A DNA stretch of 64,000 bases. Source: Ceriagrion tenellum (lineage: Eukaryota > Arthropoda > Insecta > Odonata > Coenagrionidae). The DNA lies in the NCBI GenBank assembly GCA_963169105.1, contig OY720639.1, forward strand, positions 85,170,593 through 85,234,592. Direction: 5' to 3'. Below the pieces are notes generated by a model that worked only from the letters and a program-made list of their open reading frames with translations, searched no databases and had not been told where the DNA came from. A program made the translations under genes and the position numbers. Below, piece by piece: positions 19,745 to 31,626 of the stretch. Numbering within the stretch: position 1 is the stretch's first letter; every line of letters begins with the position of its first letter.

Positions 19745-21440
19745 CATGGAACAATGTGTCCTGACTAATTTTATGATAATCTGCCGATGGGTTGAAGTTT
19801 GTAGGTGCACATCAGTGACGACCACTTTTTTTTGCTCGAGTTATCGAATCCGTTCAAAGTAAGTATTAATACTACTTTTATTACAGATAATAGGGGTAGT
19901 AGCACTTCTTAAAATGCTAGAAGAAATGTTCTCAATTTAAATTTTGAAGTATCAACACGTGATAAAACCAAATTTAAAGTGCGAAAACCATTGTGTAGGC
20001 TTCATAAACACCGCAGAATTATGAAGAAAATATCAGCGCCACTAAAAATGGCGTCCATGATGAAAATTCACAGTGACCTCACAAGGCAGTACGGGATCTC
20101 GGACTCCCTTAGTAACGGACCTTCCCTACACTCTAAAGAACTGCTCCTTCACTCTAAAGAAAAGCTCCTTCACATATCCAAGGAAAACATATCTCCTATG
20201 ATCGAGAGAAAGCATTTGTTTATCATAATACAATATTTCTTCAACAAACGGCAACATAATTCTTGCAATGACTCCATCAAAACCCATCAGCAATTCACGA
20301 TTACATTAAATACTATCACATGGTGGCCATAAATGTTTTTCAGCATGCAACATAAAATATTGATAACGTTTTTACCAAAATGGAGCTACATTAACTTCTG
20401 ATTTCTGTGAGATGCAGTTGACTATTGCAATCCTATTCTCCTCTTTGAGGTATTATATTCAGCACACTTCATGGATTTAATGGTTTTAACACAGAAGATG
20501 GTGTGGAAGAGGAGAGAAACATGGAAAATATAGAAATGACAGGAGGAAAATTTAGCACTGGATCATCCATAAACTACTCAATATGAGAGTGGAGAGGATA
20601 AAACTATCTCAGCATCAATGACAGCCAAAAGTCATGTTATACCAGTTATATTCCAATATGGTTCGCAAGCAATTATGACGCAGGTGATGTTAAACAAGAA
20701 GGTAACGAAAATGCAACTCCTAATTCGTCCATTGGATAGCTTTTAGCGGTACTTAATTTAGATTACATTCCTCAAGTCACACGTGGGGGTCTATAAATAA
20801 CACACCTGTATAGTGAAATGTTTTTTTTAGAAAACAGGCGAGGAAATATAATGAAACATTGATGCAATTTAAGGAGTTTATGCGTCGTATAAACAAGAAA
20901 GTTCTTTGGAACGACCAGTTACATTATTCACTAGAAACGTCGTGAGAGGTTATAAACCCGCATTTAATTCTAATTGTTCGTGATAGGAGAGGAAACCAAT
21001 GAAAATACCTAATACGTATTACCTACCCAAAACATAACTTAATTTTTAATTTCCCTCTGAGCAGTAATTTTCAAAATTAAATCGTGTCCTTTTTAAAATG
21101 GCAGTCTGGAATTCGTTATTCCCCGAAATTTATTGAATATTATCATGGTGAAAAATTCACTAAAATTATCCCAGTAAAATATGAATATTATTCGAATCTC
21201 TAACAAAAAAATGATAGTGAAACCGTAAAAAAATAACTGATGAATAAATATTACCAGTTGCTACATCCAAGGTATTTTAATGGCTTAAAAAGTCTACGTT
21301 CCAAGCCCAATCACTAGAGACTTATCCAGCTGGAAATGGTTGCGGCTCCGATGGCAGAATTTAATTATTATTTTCAAAGTGAAAGGGTCACTCAAAAATT
21401 AACACTGAACACTAAAGTAGGATTTCATTGGCTATTTGGG
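19745..21440. other. No recognisable gene or repeat
   Basis: About 1.7 kb. A 117-codon frame (19979-20332) contains a short internal repeat (TCTAAAGAA, CTCCTTCAC) but no domain. The DNA around 20500-20600 is purine-rich. Confidence 0.45.
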
Positions 21441-21469
21441 GAGGCGACCGACAGCCGACCGACAGTCAT

Positions 21470-21675
21470 TTGTGCCATAGGTAATAGGTAAGGGAGGAAG
21501 GCTGGATGGAAACCCGGCGTCGGCATTCACCTGTTCTTAACGAAAGGCACCACAAGACACTCCAGTAGGGATCGGGCTTCCTCTGAAAAACATCCGCCTC
21601 TGCAGGAATTTGAACCCTGGCCGTCCGCATGGTTAGCCAGTACTCTAGCCACCACACCAACCCGTTCCCCAACAC
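21470..21675 (-). mobile_element. tRNA-derived SINE
   Basis: Minus strand: A box TTGGTGTGGTGGCTAGAG (about 21644-21661) and B box GGGTTCAAATTCCTGC (about 21602-21617), then a unique body (GGTGCCTTTCGTTAAG) and an end near CCTATTACCTATGGCAC (about 21473-21489). Spacing of the boxes and a short non-coding body fit an arthropod SINE. The 69-codon frame through it is incidental. Confidence 0.65.
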
Positions 21676-21689
21676 TTGAGTAGGCGGGG

Positions 21690-21765
21690 GTTTGGTTTAG
21701 ATCAGTGGTAGAGTGTTCGACTCCCGTTCTGAGGGTCGCTCACAGTTCAAGAGCAAGCAATGGAA
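21690..21765 (+). tRNA. tRNA-like sequence (pseudogene or SINE head)
   Basis: TTTAGATCAGTGGTAGAGTG resembles a D-arm and A box, and CAGTTCAAGAGC, about 30 bp on, is a weak B box. T-arm pairing is incomplete, so I do not regard it as a functional tRNA. It lies directly beside the SINE on the other strand. Confidence 0.35.
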
Positions 21766-22002
21766 AAATAATTCCTGGCTTAATATAATAATTAATAAGC
21801 TTAATAGAAAAAAAGAGTCAAATGACAGTTCATGCTTTTAATAAGAGACATGCTCCACCCATGGAAATATAATTGTTTATACAGTGCGGAACATTCAGCA
21901 TGTTTCAACTCTGCTTCGACTTTAATTTCACTGGCCTTCACATTCGCTAAAATAGTTGATTCCATCGGCGGTATTCTCGGAGCCGCGAATACGGTGGTCA
22001 AG

Positions 22003-22700
22003 CCAGTCTGTAATCAAACCTGGCTGTAGCCTTCAGCCAATTTAATTTAATGGCTAAAGCCACAGCAAAATTATTGACGATTAAATGACCAATCAAGAAC
22101 TACAAACATAAATCATCCAACCACGGGTAATTTTGGCGAGATTGATTGAGTCAACAAATCGGTTCAGCTATTTTGAACCAAAGCCTCACCGATTTCTCAA
22201 AAATAAGCAACAATCCTGCGGTGGAAGTCGAGAAATGTAGCCGCTCCGAAAAATCCATTTTCAGGCTAAGAAATGCAGAAGCAAGCTAATCACTCATTAG
22301 GGCCTTCACACTAACTTAGTGTAATTTTACACCAAGAGAACTGCAAACGCTGACGTCAATCCAGTCTGTAATCAACCAGTCTCCCGTGTTCCAGGTTGAA
22401 TAAGGTTACAACCAACTGATTGACGACTAAGTCATTGATCAAGAACTGCAAACTAACTTGAATCATCAAACTACAGATAATTTTGGCGAAGTTGATTGAG
22501 TCGTCAAAACGGTTTAAATATTTCATTAAAAATGCCTTACAGATTTTTCAAAAATCAAGCAACAATCCCGCAGTGGAAGTTGAAAAATATAGCCGCTCAA
22601 ATAAAACAGCAGTGGTTGCAAGAGGAGACTTCACATTCTTTCAGCATAAAATTGCACCAAGAAAAGTGCACAGGAGAAGTCGGCGCAAACAATGCACGCC
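22003..22700. repeat. Diverged tandem duplication, ~350-bp unit
   Basis: CCAGTCTGTAATCAA starts at about 22003 and again at about 22362. Each copy continues through ATCAAGAACT, TAATTTTGGCGA, GATTGATTGAGTC, AAGCAACAATCC and GTAGCCGCTC (TATAGCCGCTC in the second). Copies differ by substitutions and small indels. The second copy extends into an 83-codon frame with no recognised motif. Confidence 0.75.
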
Positions 22701-22759
22701 ATGTGCTTAAGCTCCTCCACTTCGGATTTCAGCTCTCAGGAGATTAAATGCACCCACTC

Positions 22760-23760
22760 ATCTAATACCACACCGTTGAGTTAACTCCAAGCTTGCTGCG
22801 TGTGCCTCGAGAGGCATTATTTCCTTCCATTTCTCGGCATGTTGGAATATCTTTTAATGCCGGCTTGCGAACAAGTTTGGAATCGCAGGGCAGCGGTGAA
22901 ACGAGAGCGGAGTAAATTCGCTCCGCACCAATGACAGATTATCATAAAGCGTACCAGAGAAGCAATGGAAAATAAATACACATACGCCAAATTATCCAAG
23001 TTATGAGACATGGGCAATGGAATAATGACAGTTCGAAAATACCTTTAACATTAGCTTTTTACGCAATACGTTTATGGTATCTTAAAATTTTATATTTTAA
23101 TTTTTTTCAACATTTTCATGACTTTTCCACATAATTTTACCCGCCCCCTATCATTATACACATTGAAAACTTAAATTATGAAAGCGTAAGCTATAATAAA
23201 ATGAATGAATGAAAGCATAAGCTAATAAAAATTCCCTGGTTCGATTCCCAATCGAGGTAAAAAATTTCCAGTTCTCACAATTTCCATGGACCATACGATC
23301 GTAATATTCCGCAGGGGATGCGAAGAGTCAAATAACAAACTTTGGAAATTATATATGTCTATAATTCAAGAGTTTAAGCGTTAAACATAAGGCGATGACG
23401 AGATACATTGCTTTCCTCAACGCTGCAATCGACCACTGATGTATGAGACAGCAAAAGAGCTTGCCCTAAGAGTATATAAGCCGAATAAAAACTACAATAG
23501 ATCAGGAAAATTATGCATAGTCATTGATTTGAAGCTCCTTAATTTTGCTGAGCAAACCACCAGAAAAATTTTATTATTCTCAAGGATACTGACAACAGAA
23601 GCAGCAAGAACGCTTTCCCTCTGTAGCGCTGACTCGAATGTTTCGAAGCCGAAGGAACAATGAGAAACGAGTAATTGTAGGTAAAATGACCATTCGCAAC
23701 AGCACGTAGAATGTACATTTAAAATGCCATTTTTATCACGTACGATAAAGTAACACGATA
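22760..23760. other. No recognised gene; isolated B-box-like site
   Basis: GGTTCGATTCC at about 23238 is an isolated B-box-like site beside two similar AAGCATAAGCTAATA-type segments and GAATGAATGAA. It could be the end of a SINE or LINE. Nothing else recognised. Confidence 0.4.
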
Positions 23761-23764
23761 GTTG

Positions 23765-24350
23765 CGTTACATCTACATCTACGTCATATCCTGCAAGCCA
23801 CCCAAAGGGTGTGTGGCAGGGGGTGCTTCCACACCAGGCATGCATGACTGATACGGTAGAACACCGAAACTACATTGAAACCAGCGTACCACACATGCAA
23901 CGCGCCAATTGACAATCTACTAACCAAGAAACATTCTATCGTCAATCGTTCCAACGTGCAAGGGGTACAAGGACTACTACTACATATTCAAAATATCATG
24001 CATAAATAAGAAGATCAATATTTACATCATGCAGAAATAAGAACGTAGAGAATATAAAGAAAAAGATTTAATGTCTGCCTATTGTCACAATTTGAACTAT
24101 TCATGACGACGATCACAGCTGTCATGGTCCCGAATGGTACGCGGAAAAAATGACATTTTATACCTATCGGTTCTACAATCTAGCTCTCTAATTTTTTTGG
24201 CGCGATCTAATCTGCCGTAGTACGAGGAGGTTAATAGTATGTTTTTTACGTCGTCAGAGATATGATTTTCCTGAAATTTAGTTAGGAGGTTAAGCCTATA
24301 ATGTAATCTACGCTGTGATAGCGATTCCCATCCTAATTCTTCTAACATTA
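23765..24350 (-). mobile_element. CR1/Daphne-like LINE, subfamily B, copy 2
   Basis: The minus-strand frame 24348-24097 (83 codons) reads LEELGWESLSQRRLHYRLNL, LTKFQENHISDDVKNILL, RAKKIRELDCRTDRYKMSFF, PRTIRDHDSC. This is the ORF2 C-terminus. A ~330-bp 3' UTR leads to the stem-loop (23780-23825) and GTAGATGTAGATG tail at 23765. Of the subfamily B copies this is among the least damaged in frame. Confidence 0.8.
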
Positions 24351-24599
24351 AATCAATTAAGTAAAACTTCGATTGTCACGTGTTAGAGTAGACTTGATAC
24401 TTGTGCATAATAATTTATCATCACTACTAACAACTAGACTCTTATGAAATGTGCTGCAAGATCTAGCTTCCTGCATAAATTAGCATCATGCAGTACTATT
24501 TATTTATCGCGTTATAAATACCGTGTAACCTGTATTTTAAGATGTGTTAAGGAAATGTAACCGTAATTTGAGGAGTGTAATGCATGTTAGCATGTTAGT

Positions 24600-24815
24600 C
24601 TACGTAGCCTTCTCTTCAATTCCGCGCATTTCCGCGCGGTTTGACCGCTCATTGTTCTCCTGACAGCTATTTGATCAGCACCCAGGGGCCGTGGGAACGT
24701 GCGAGGTTCTGATTGAAAATAGGACAAGTGCTGTAAGCCTGGTGTGGAGTCACCCCGTTCACACTCAAGAGGTGGCTTACACGATGAATTGTAGATGTAG
24801 AGAAATATAACTTTG
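24600..24815 (+). mobile_element. LINE 3' UTR, subfamily C, plus-strand copy
   Basis: GCGCGGTTTGACCGCTCATTG, GTGCTGTAAGCCTGGTGTGG, the box ACTCAAGAGGTGGCTTACAC and the tail TTGTAGATGTAGAG match the reverse complement of 5728-5960. The coding part is missing. Confidence 0.6.
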
Positions 24816-24854
24816 TCTTTGAATGAAGAATAAAGAAGGTGTAATAGACGTTAA

Positions 24855-25410
24855 GGTAGTTTGAGCGAAATATCATTTTACTTAGAATTCAATGAATTTG
24901 GTCTCATTTTGAAGAAAAATATCTCACCCTTCTAATAACATCAAATATTCAACCCCTTACCACATTACTTTCCGAGATATCTGCCTAAATATACCAGCCC
25001 ATTTACATGGGAAATGGTACGTGTATGCACTCCAGAGAGACATAATTTAAAAAAAATGAGGCATTTCTAAAACTTAGATGTAGTAAAAAAACTAACAGCG
25101 TGTAGTTTGTATGTTTTCTAAACTATATTTGAAAATTAATCATAAAGTCACCGCGGTAGATTCTTGGGTATCACAAAAAATCTTCCGTTTTGAAGAAGTT
25201 TTAAACGCACCGCACGAAAAAAATGAGTCAAGTTTAAGACGTATTTAGATATTATCATTCAATTACTCACAATTTCTGTCATATACAACTATATTATGGC
25301 ACCATTAATAATGCAATATTTAACTGATGTGTACTACAGGTTGTGAAATTAAACGTATAATTCGCATATGGTCTCTATTATGATTAGGGAACTATCTCGC
25401 TCGGACTACC
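24855..25410 (+). mobile_element. TTAA-type MITE, copy 3
   Basis: TTAA at 24851-24854 precedes GGTAGTTTGAGCGAAATATC. The right end reads CTCGCTCGGACTACC followed by CTAA instead of TTAA. Length 556 bp. Interior matches the family over its whole length. Confidence 0.8.
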
Positions 25411-25414
25411 CTAA

Positions 25415-26855
25415 AGAAGACAGACGAGGACGCCAGTACAGCGGCTCGCATCACAGTAGGTCATTCCATCCAAATTCGACCAGAAAATTGGCACAATTGA
25501 CCCTTGGGTTAAACGATTTCGACCAAATTTGGAAAATCGTCTTCATTTGATAACAAAACAAAAACCCCACAGCCATTTTGTGATACATGCAATGTTTTAC
25601 GAGATATTGCAATGCTATGAACTAGAATTTTACAAAAGCGTCTTCGCATTTTACGGCATACCTCCGGAAATAAGGAATATAAAAGTACATGCAATGACTC
25701 ATTTTGAAGGTCTTTAATTTAAAAAGATAATTAATGGAAAATTTTATAAAATTTGAACAGTTAAATAAAGTTTATAACCAATTTTAAATTAATTTTTGAA
25801 GATGTAACTATGCCTTCGATTTCCCTCATTTTTTATATGTTGTAGATACAACCCTCATCTACAAGTTAAAAAAATTTGGTAAGGGTAATATTTCATTTTA
25901 GAAAGAAAAAGATTTTGAGTCAAGGCGTAACGCTGGCCTCCCACCTCGGCGGCGTCCGGCGCTCGCGCCGAACGTTCAGTAGTCGGTTCTCCAGATCTCA
26001 CCAGCGCGCTTTCTTTTCCATCTTCTTTTCACCAATTTTAACTGAAGGTATACCGACACTTTGATTCCCTTTACCCATGTCATTCGCTATTTGCTTCCCA
26101 ATGAAGTGACCGCCGCTTTAGAATCCAGGATTAGCGACAACATGCTTAACAGCGGGGGTGACCATGGGTCCACCAGCGGCCGTGCTCGGAGAACAATAGG
26201 CAAACCTTCATCCAACCCAAACCTCCAATGCTACTTTCCTCTCTTTCCCTACCCCATTTTCCCCGCATACCCATGGTATGTAGATGTCGATGCAAATGAG
26301 TTGAATACTGCAACCTCACGCAAATCTCCGAATGTTCACGAACTTAACGGTAAATATGTAGGTATGAATTTCTGGGCGGACGTCAATCAGCAAAAATAAT
26401 TTAAACAGCCCACCCATTCTTATATTACCAAATTATTTCAAAAGGATTTATTGTACGATTAGGAATGAATCAATACAACGAATAATTCTGAAACTCTCAG
26501 TGAGCAGCTTCCAATGGAACATACCAGTGAGTACATGCAAGCGAAATGAAGACCCAAGAGAGAGAGATGGATTGAGACCAGATTCCCGGCATTTTGTTTG
26601 TTTCAAACATTCATTGTTACAACATACTTCAGTGAAATAGCATAGATGTATCCACGAAACCAGCCGTCTCCTATCCATAAGATATTTTTAATGAACTAGT
26701 CATAATCAGTAGCCCCTCAATTTTTGTATAGTCATGATGTTTTCAATATAGGTACCCAGTAGCTTAAAATATTTTATGAATGATAGTAGCCTCCGATAAA
26801 AAACCCAAAACTATTTGTATCTAAGTATGAAGGAAAATTATTGATTGATAGACTA
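25415..26855. other. No recognised gene
   Basis: Frames of 60-112 codons (for example 26061-26399) without known motifs. A GC-rich patch lies at 25930-26000. Confidence 0.4.
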
Positions 26856-26858
26856 TTT

Positions 26859-27083
26859 CTAATATTTATATCTTATCTGTGCCTCTGCATTGGGGACTGC
26901 GATGGGTGTTAATAAAAGAGGTAAACAGGGGTAACCTGCATCACCAATGAGGCACCCATCAAGATGTCCCTCAATGTACCTCACATAATGTCTTGAATTT
27001 TGTAAAATTCTGCTGTCATGCTGGCTTCCAGGCCATTCAGGGACTATGTCAATAATCTCCAATGAAGGACCAACAACTGCCAA
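26859..27083 (-). pseudogene. HARBI1-type Harbinger transposase fragment
   Basis: Minus-strand frame (74 codons): AVVGPSLEIIDIVPEWPGSQ, HDSRILQNSRHYVRYIEGHL, DGCLIGDAGYPCLPLLLTPI. These are the conserved DDE_Tnp_4 blocks of PIF/Harbinger transposases (WPGSxHDxRI and GDxGYPxxPxLxTP, the latter holding the second catalytic Asp). The first catalytic Asp region and the final Glu region are missing, and the frame stops just after IRYKY where intact proteins continue into YN..H...R. About 350 residues is usual; this is about one fifth. Confidence 0.85.
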
Positions 27084-27739
27084 TTGAAAGTGATGGAAAT
27101 TCTACATTTGTTCTCCATGACCCGAGCTTCAAGTGTCTCAATTTCAAGCATGTTTTAAACAGCTGTGTTGCTCAAATTAAAATTACTTATAGTTATTGAA
27201 ATACCTAGGTCTTCCAAGTTCATATAACTAAAAATCATTATTCATCATGACATCCAGCGGTCGAAAGCGCGCACATTTACTTCATCGATCAGGATTGACC
27301 CGATGAAACATCTCGCTACGATCAAACGAAAGCAAGGCGAGGGAATTCCACTTCTCTCACGCTTCTGGGAGCCAAGACGTCACTAGCACAGCGCCTCCGA
27401 TCTCGCGACCGACAATTCTCGGGCGTACTCGAAAATTGACGCGACAAAACACGAACAAGGTCAGACGTTATAAGGAAACGGCCGGGGAAATATGTCAAGA
27501 GTAGGGATACAAGCATGTATGTATCTCATCGGCGTCTCGTCACCACCGGGACGTTTGCGTTGTCTTTCCTCACACACACGGTTGAAGAACATGGATTGGG
27601 AGCAGCTGGAGACTCGAACGCTTGGATTATTTGAAAATTTAAGATCATGCGAGTGATAGTGTGATATGGGGGATATAATACAATTCTTTTGCAGAATACT
27701 ATTTATCTATTGTTTGAATGTTGCAAAAATTGCAACGAT
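27084..27739. other. No recognisable feature
   Basis: May include the rest of the Harbinger element, but no terminal repeats are identified. Confidence 0.4.
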
Positions 27740-27743
27740 TTAA

Positions 27744-29128
27744 GGTAGCTTGAGCGAGATAGATCCCTAGTCATAATTGAGACGACAGTCGAAGTATACA
27801 TATAAGTGATAACCCTCTATGGACGAGCTAGTCAAATTTGTTACGTTTCAAAATAATTGAAATATCAGTTAAAACCGATTTTCTGGGGCCACATCTCAGG
27901 TACTTAGTCTCAAGTTGGGTGAGGCGAACCTCGCGGACGGTCCTAACCCTTCCTCGGACGCGGAGACCCATCGCCGGCCTCTCTCCTTGACCCACGCAGC
28001 GGGGGTCCCCCTCACAAAAACTAACCGTGCTCACTATTATTTAAACTTTTAAAACTACGTCACATAACAACAAACAAATGTTTTTATCGTACTCCCCATA
28101 ATTGTACGAGTAAGTGCATCTTTTAATCGTCGTTCTACGATGGAAATTAACAATTCTGCGAACATAGCTAAAAACGTGGTGGTCCACTGCCGGAAAAATG
28201 GCAACATAGTAGTGGTGGGTGGGTGGCTGTGGGAAGTTCGAATGAGTTTCGGGTATGATTTGGCTCTGTATGGTATGGTATTGGTTTGGTATGATCAGCG
28301 GCGTAGCTAGGAGGGAGCGGGGGGGTCGAGGAGAGAGACCGGCGATGGGTCTCAGCGTCCGAGGAATGGTTAGGGATTAAGACCGTCCGCGAGGTTGGCC
28401 CCACCCAACTTGAGACTACCTGAGATGTGGCTACAGAAAATCGGTTTTAACCGAAATATCTGCTTTCTTAGAGGGTTTTCCATTTAGTTGCTGCGCTAGA
28501 CAGAATTGTAACGCTTTGGATTAAGTGTGTGGAAAGTTGCGTCTCTTTCTGCGTTTAGTCGAACAATTTGAATAGATGAATGTGTGATATTCACTGACGT
28601 TGGCATGCCTGGTGGACCTCTGAAACAAATAGTTTCAGCTGTCATATGAGGAAACAGTTGGGAAAGTTTTAAAAAAGGTACGTTATGAAGTAAATGTTGA
28701 GGTATGCCTTGTGAAAATATTATTATGTAAAGTTTTATTTGAAATTAAATACATACCAAAGAAATATGTCACATTTCAAAATAAATGTTATCATCAAATA
28801 AATGTATAAAATTCTTAAATAGCACTCTAAAAAGCTAATACAGTAGCAGTATTTTGTCTTGTTAATGTTTCATAATTCCATCCATTGGGGGTTAAATTTC
28901 AGCAGCTGTCGGAAGCATGAATTCAATATAAAACTATTAATGGTGCTGTAGTATACTTTAACACGATTCAAATCTTATATAATTAAATTAAAATAACTAC
29001 ACAAGTCTTTCACTCGACTCATTTTCTTCGCGCGATGCGTTTAAAACTCCTTCACAACGGAATGTTTTTGTGATCCTGAAAAAATTACTGTGGTGACAAA
29101 ACGATTTATTTTTTAAAAGAGTTGACAA
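27744..29128 (-). mobile_element. TTAA-type MITE, copy 4, split
   Basis: The left piece (27744-27810) begins GGTAGCTTGAGCGAGATAG after TTAA (27740-27743). The family resumes at about 28894 (TTTCAGCAGCTGTCGGAAGC) and runs to about 29128, where it breaks off before the other terminus. About 1.08 kb of foreign DNA, including a foldback element, separates the pieces. Confidence 0.65.
27811..28477. mobile_element. Foldback element inserted in the MITE
   Basis: Long inverted arms at 27811-28012 and 28315-28477 share AACCCTCTA at the tips, AAAACCGATTTTCTG, CCACATCTCAGGTA and CTCAAGTTGGGTG, and GACCCATCGCCGG. Arms are about 165-200 bp with several indels around a ~300-bp spacer. No transposase frame. 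No target duplication is obvious, so the borders are approximate. Confidence 0.7.
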
Positions 29129-29129
29129 T

Positions 29130-29480
29130 AGTGAATTTCTCACAATTGTGGGCTCATTAGCGGGAATCTCCGTATAAGCTACTGTGTAGCTAATTCCGAA
29201 ATGATTTGGATTTTCCCAACAATCCTCAGGGAAACCTAGATCTCAAAAACTTCCTTGCGATTGCGTTCTAAACGGGCGTTTCGAAATCATTTAAATTTTG
29301 TGAAACCTGATGCAAAAAGAAACAATGAGACGCACGAATACAGAGAAATAACATACGTCTCTGACTTGATGGTGAAAATGTTTCACAAATAAAATCCTCT
29401 CCTTTTATGAGACGCACTTTAGGGGGCTTATATACCTCGGTCAAAAACGCTTTTTTAGTTTAGGATTCTGCTGCAGCCAA
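29130..29480. other. No recognisable feature
   Basis: AT-rich spacer after the MITE. No call. Confidence 0.5.
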
Positions 29481-29488
29481 GGAGAGAT

Positions 29489-29585
29489 CCTCTACATTGC
29501 TACACTACAAAGTGAAGTGTAGTAGGCGGGTAGTGCAGTTTGCACATTACACCACTTAGCAGTATAGGTTGCGAAATGTAGAGGA
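29489..29585. repeat. Small inverted-repeat element
   Basis: TCCTCTACATTGC (29488-29500) is mirrored by GCGAAATGTAGAGGA (about 29571-29585), with a further internal CTACAC/GTGTAG pairing. Size about 97 bp. It may be a small MITE. Confidence 0.45.
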
Positions 29586-29599
29586 CTCTGACCTGCCTC

Positions 29600-30350
29600 G
29601 GACAACAGCGCCACTAAGTGGAAAATGCTTTACAAGAGTTCAGAAGAATGTTCAAGGCGATGTTATTTTACACAATATCAAACATTTTTATGGTCCCTGT
29701 AGAAGGATTCCCACATTTCATAAGTGCTAAAACATTGAGAAATATACGTCGTAAGCGTCATGGCAATCGCCTGATTTGCGACAAATTGACTTTTCTTCCG
29801 CGGTAGTCGAAAGAGTTATGTTGAAAGCAAATGGTGGAAAGTTACGACACTTATTTCAAGTATTGATCCCTACATTTATCAGCCATATAAAGATAATTTG
29901 GTCAAAAAAAAACAAAAAACACCAGAAACAATAACAAATTAATTGTACCCTGCCACAGAACGTCTATGTATCATAACTCTTTTTATGTAAATTCATGCAT
30001 TGTTTGGAATTCTATTCCGCAAACGCTGAAAAATATTAAGTCAACCGAAAGATTAAAAAAATGCTTGCTGTCTTATTATCAGTGTCAGTCAGTCTTATTA
30101 TCAGTCAGTGAGTTAATATTTTGTTAAATATCTTGGATTAAATTCATGAATATGCTACCTTTGTGATTGTTACAATGTATTGAGCATGGAATTGTAATAT
30201 TTGTTGAGGGCAAGTGCTGTGATTTGATAAGATTCTTGTAAATAGTGACATGTTTTCTATGTGATTGTTATTATTTTTTGCCTGAGTTGTAATTACTTAT
30301 GCCTGCTCCAAAGGAATTCTTTCCTAGAGCCAATAAATCTTATCTTATCT
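29600..30350 (+). mobile_element. LINE remnant with TCTTA-repeat tail
   Basis: Around 29990-30080 a broken frame encodes VWNSIPQTLKNIKS and ERLKKCLLSYY, the usual C-terminal motif of LINE ORF2 (N.LP..I.N....FK..L...L). A ~250-bp 3' UTR follows (GGAATTCTTTCCTAGAGCC), then AATAAA and TCTTATCTTATCTTATCT (30333-30350), a short tandem tail. Older than the CR1-like copies. Confidence 0.6.
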
Positions 30351-30359
30351 TATCTACTA

Positions 30360-31620
30360 TAGAGGACTGCGCAAAAAGATTTACTTTTAATAGCAAATCA
30401 GAGTCGTAATATAAAAACTCGTAGACGCCTGCGGGAGCGTTTTCGTCCGCGGTATACAACTCCCATTAAAATGTGGTGCAGTTGCTTTCTTCCATGTGCT
30501 TCTATACTAAATTTGAATTTCGTCCAGAAGATCTAATATCATTAAGAAAGATGATCTCGCAAGCAAAATGTACGCCGTGAAGTGATTTTTTTATTACACG
30601 CATTTTTAAATCTATAATGCACCTATTTTTAAATTACCACAGCCGAAATGTTTTAAAGTACATGAGTCTAAATGACTTCGAGAGGCAGAAAACTACAACT
30701 AAACCACATACATCCAACAACGAGCAAGTGAATTAAAGAAGCCAAGCAAGAAAACCGGCTGAAATATTAAATTTTCAGCTAATGCGCAACTTCGCAACAT
30801 TTTTTTGATTTCATCGGAAAAAAATATCCGCTATGCCACAGCCCGGTATACCATTCATCTCAGGAAGCCTCTTATCATAAATTATACGTTCTCATCATGA
30901 AACTACACACATAAAAATCATGCATTCATCGGATGTTTTGGGTATATATTATCTAAAAGTTTCAAGAAATTCAATAAATAGGCTGGCATGTGCGATTGAA
31001 TCAAGTAGAGGCCGAAAACAGTGACATACATGACAGAAGAGCATCGAGACGGAATAGCGATCAATGAAAAAAAATGAAATGACCAGATCGCGCTTAAAAG
31101 TTTTGCACCTCGACTGCATTGTTTTGCTGCACTCTGATTCGCCATTTTGGGTAACAAAAAAATAAACAAACGACACCGTAAACAGTCTGCCGGACGACAC
31201 GAATAATTCCACGTCCAATTTGTATCCTCCTACCGCGGGCAATAAATCGAGTTCCTCCCGATGAACGTGGGAATGTCGGATTTCGGAATCCGACCCCACG
31301 GAAATTAGGCCATATGGAAGTTAACCCCAAAACGCTACTGCACTGAGGCTGTTGATCTTATCGGAAAATTCGTCCGCATCGCCCCTCTCAGTTGTTATTC
31401 CCTTTTCAGAGAATGCCCGAGTTCTTTGTTTGAAAAACCGAAACGAAATCCTTTGGATGCATGAAAAAAATGTGAGTTTGTTTTTCTAATTCGTGAAACA
31501 TCTTTCACAAAGGAACTATTTTGGCAAAGGGATAGTGCAACAATGCTATAGAGTGGAAAGGTAACAAAATTATGTGCTCCATGGGCGAAATAAGAAAGTA
31601 AGACTAGTACTAACGCAATG
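30360..31620. other. No recognised gene
   Basis: Overlapping minus-strand frames at 30918-31330 (78-116 codons) have no known domain. Confidence 0.45.
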
Positions 31621-31626
31621 CGTTAA

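Noticed and set aside
21690..21765. Functional tRNA gene
   Set aside because: D-arm is good but T-arm and acceptor stem do not pair; called tRNA-like only.
23765..24350. Host gene for a small basic protein
   Set aside because: The frame is a LINE ORF2 C-terminus with matching copies elsewhere in the window.
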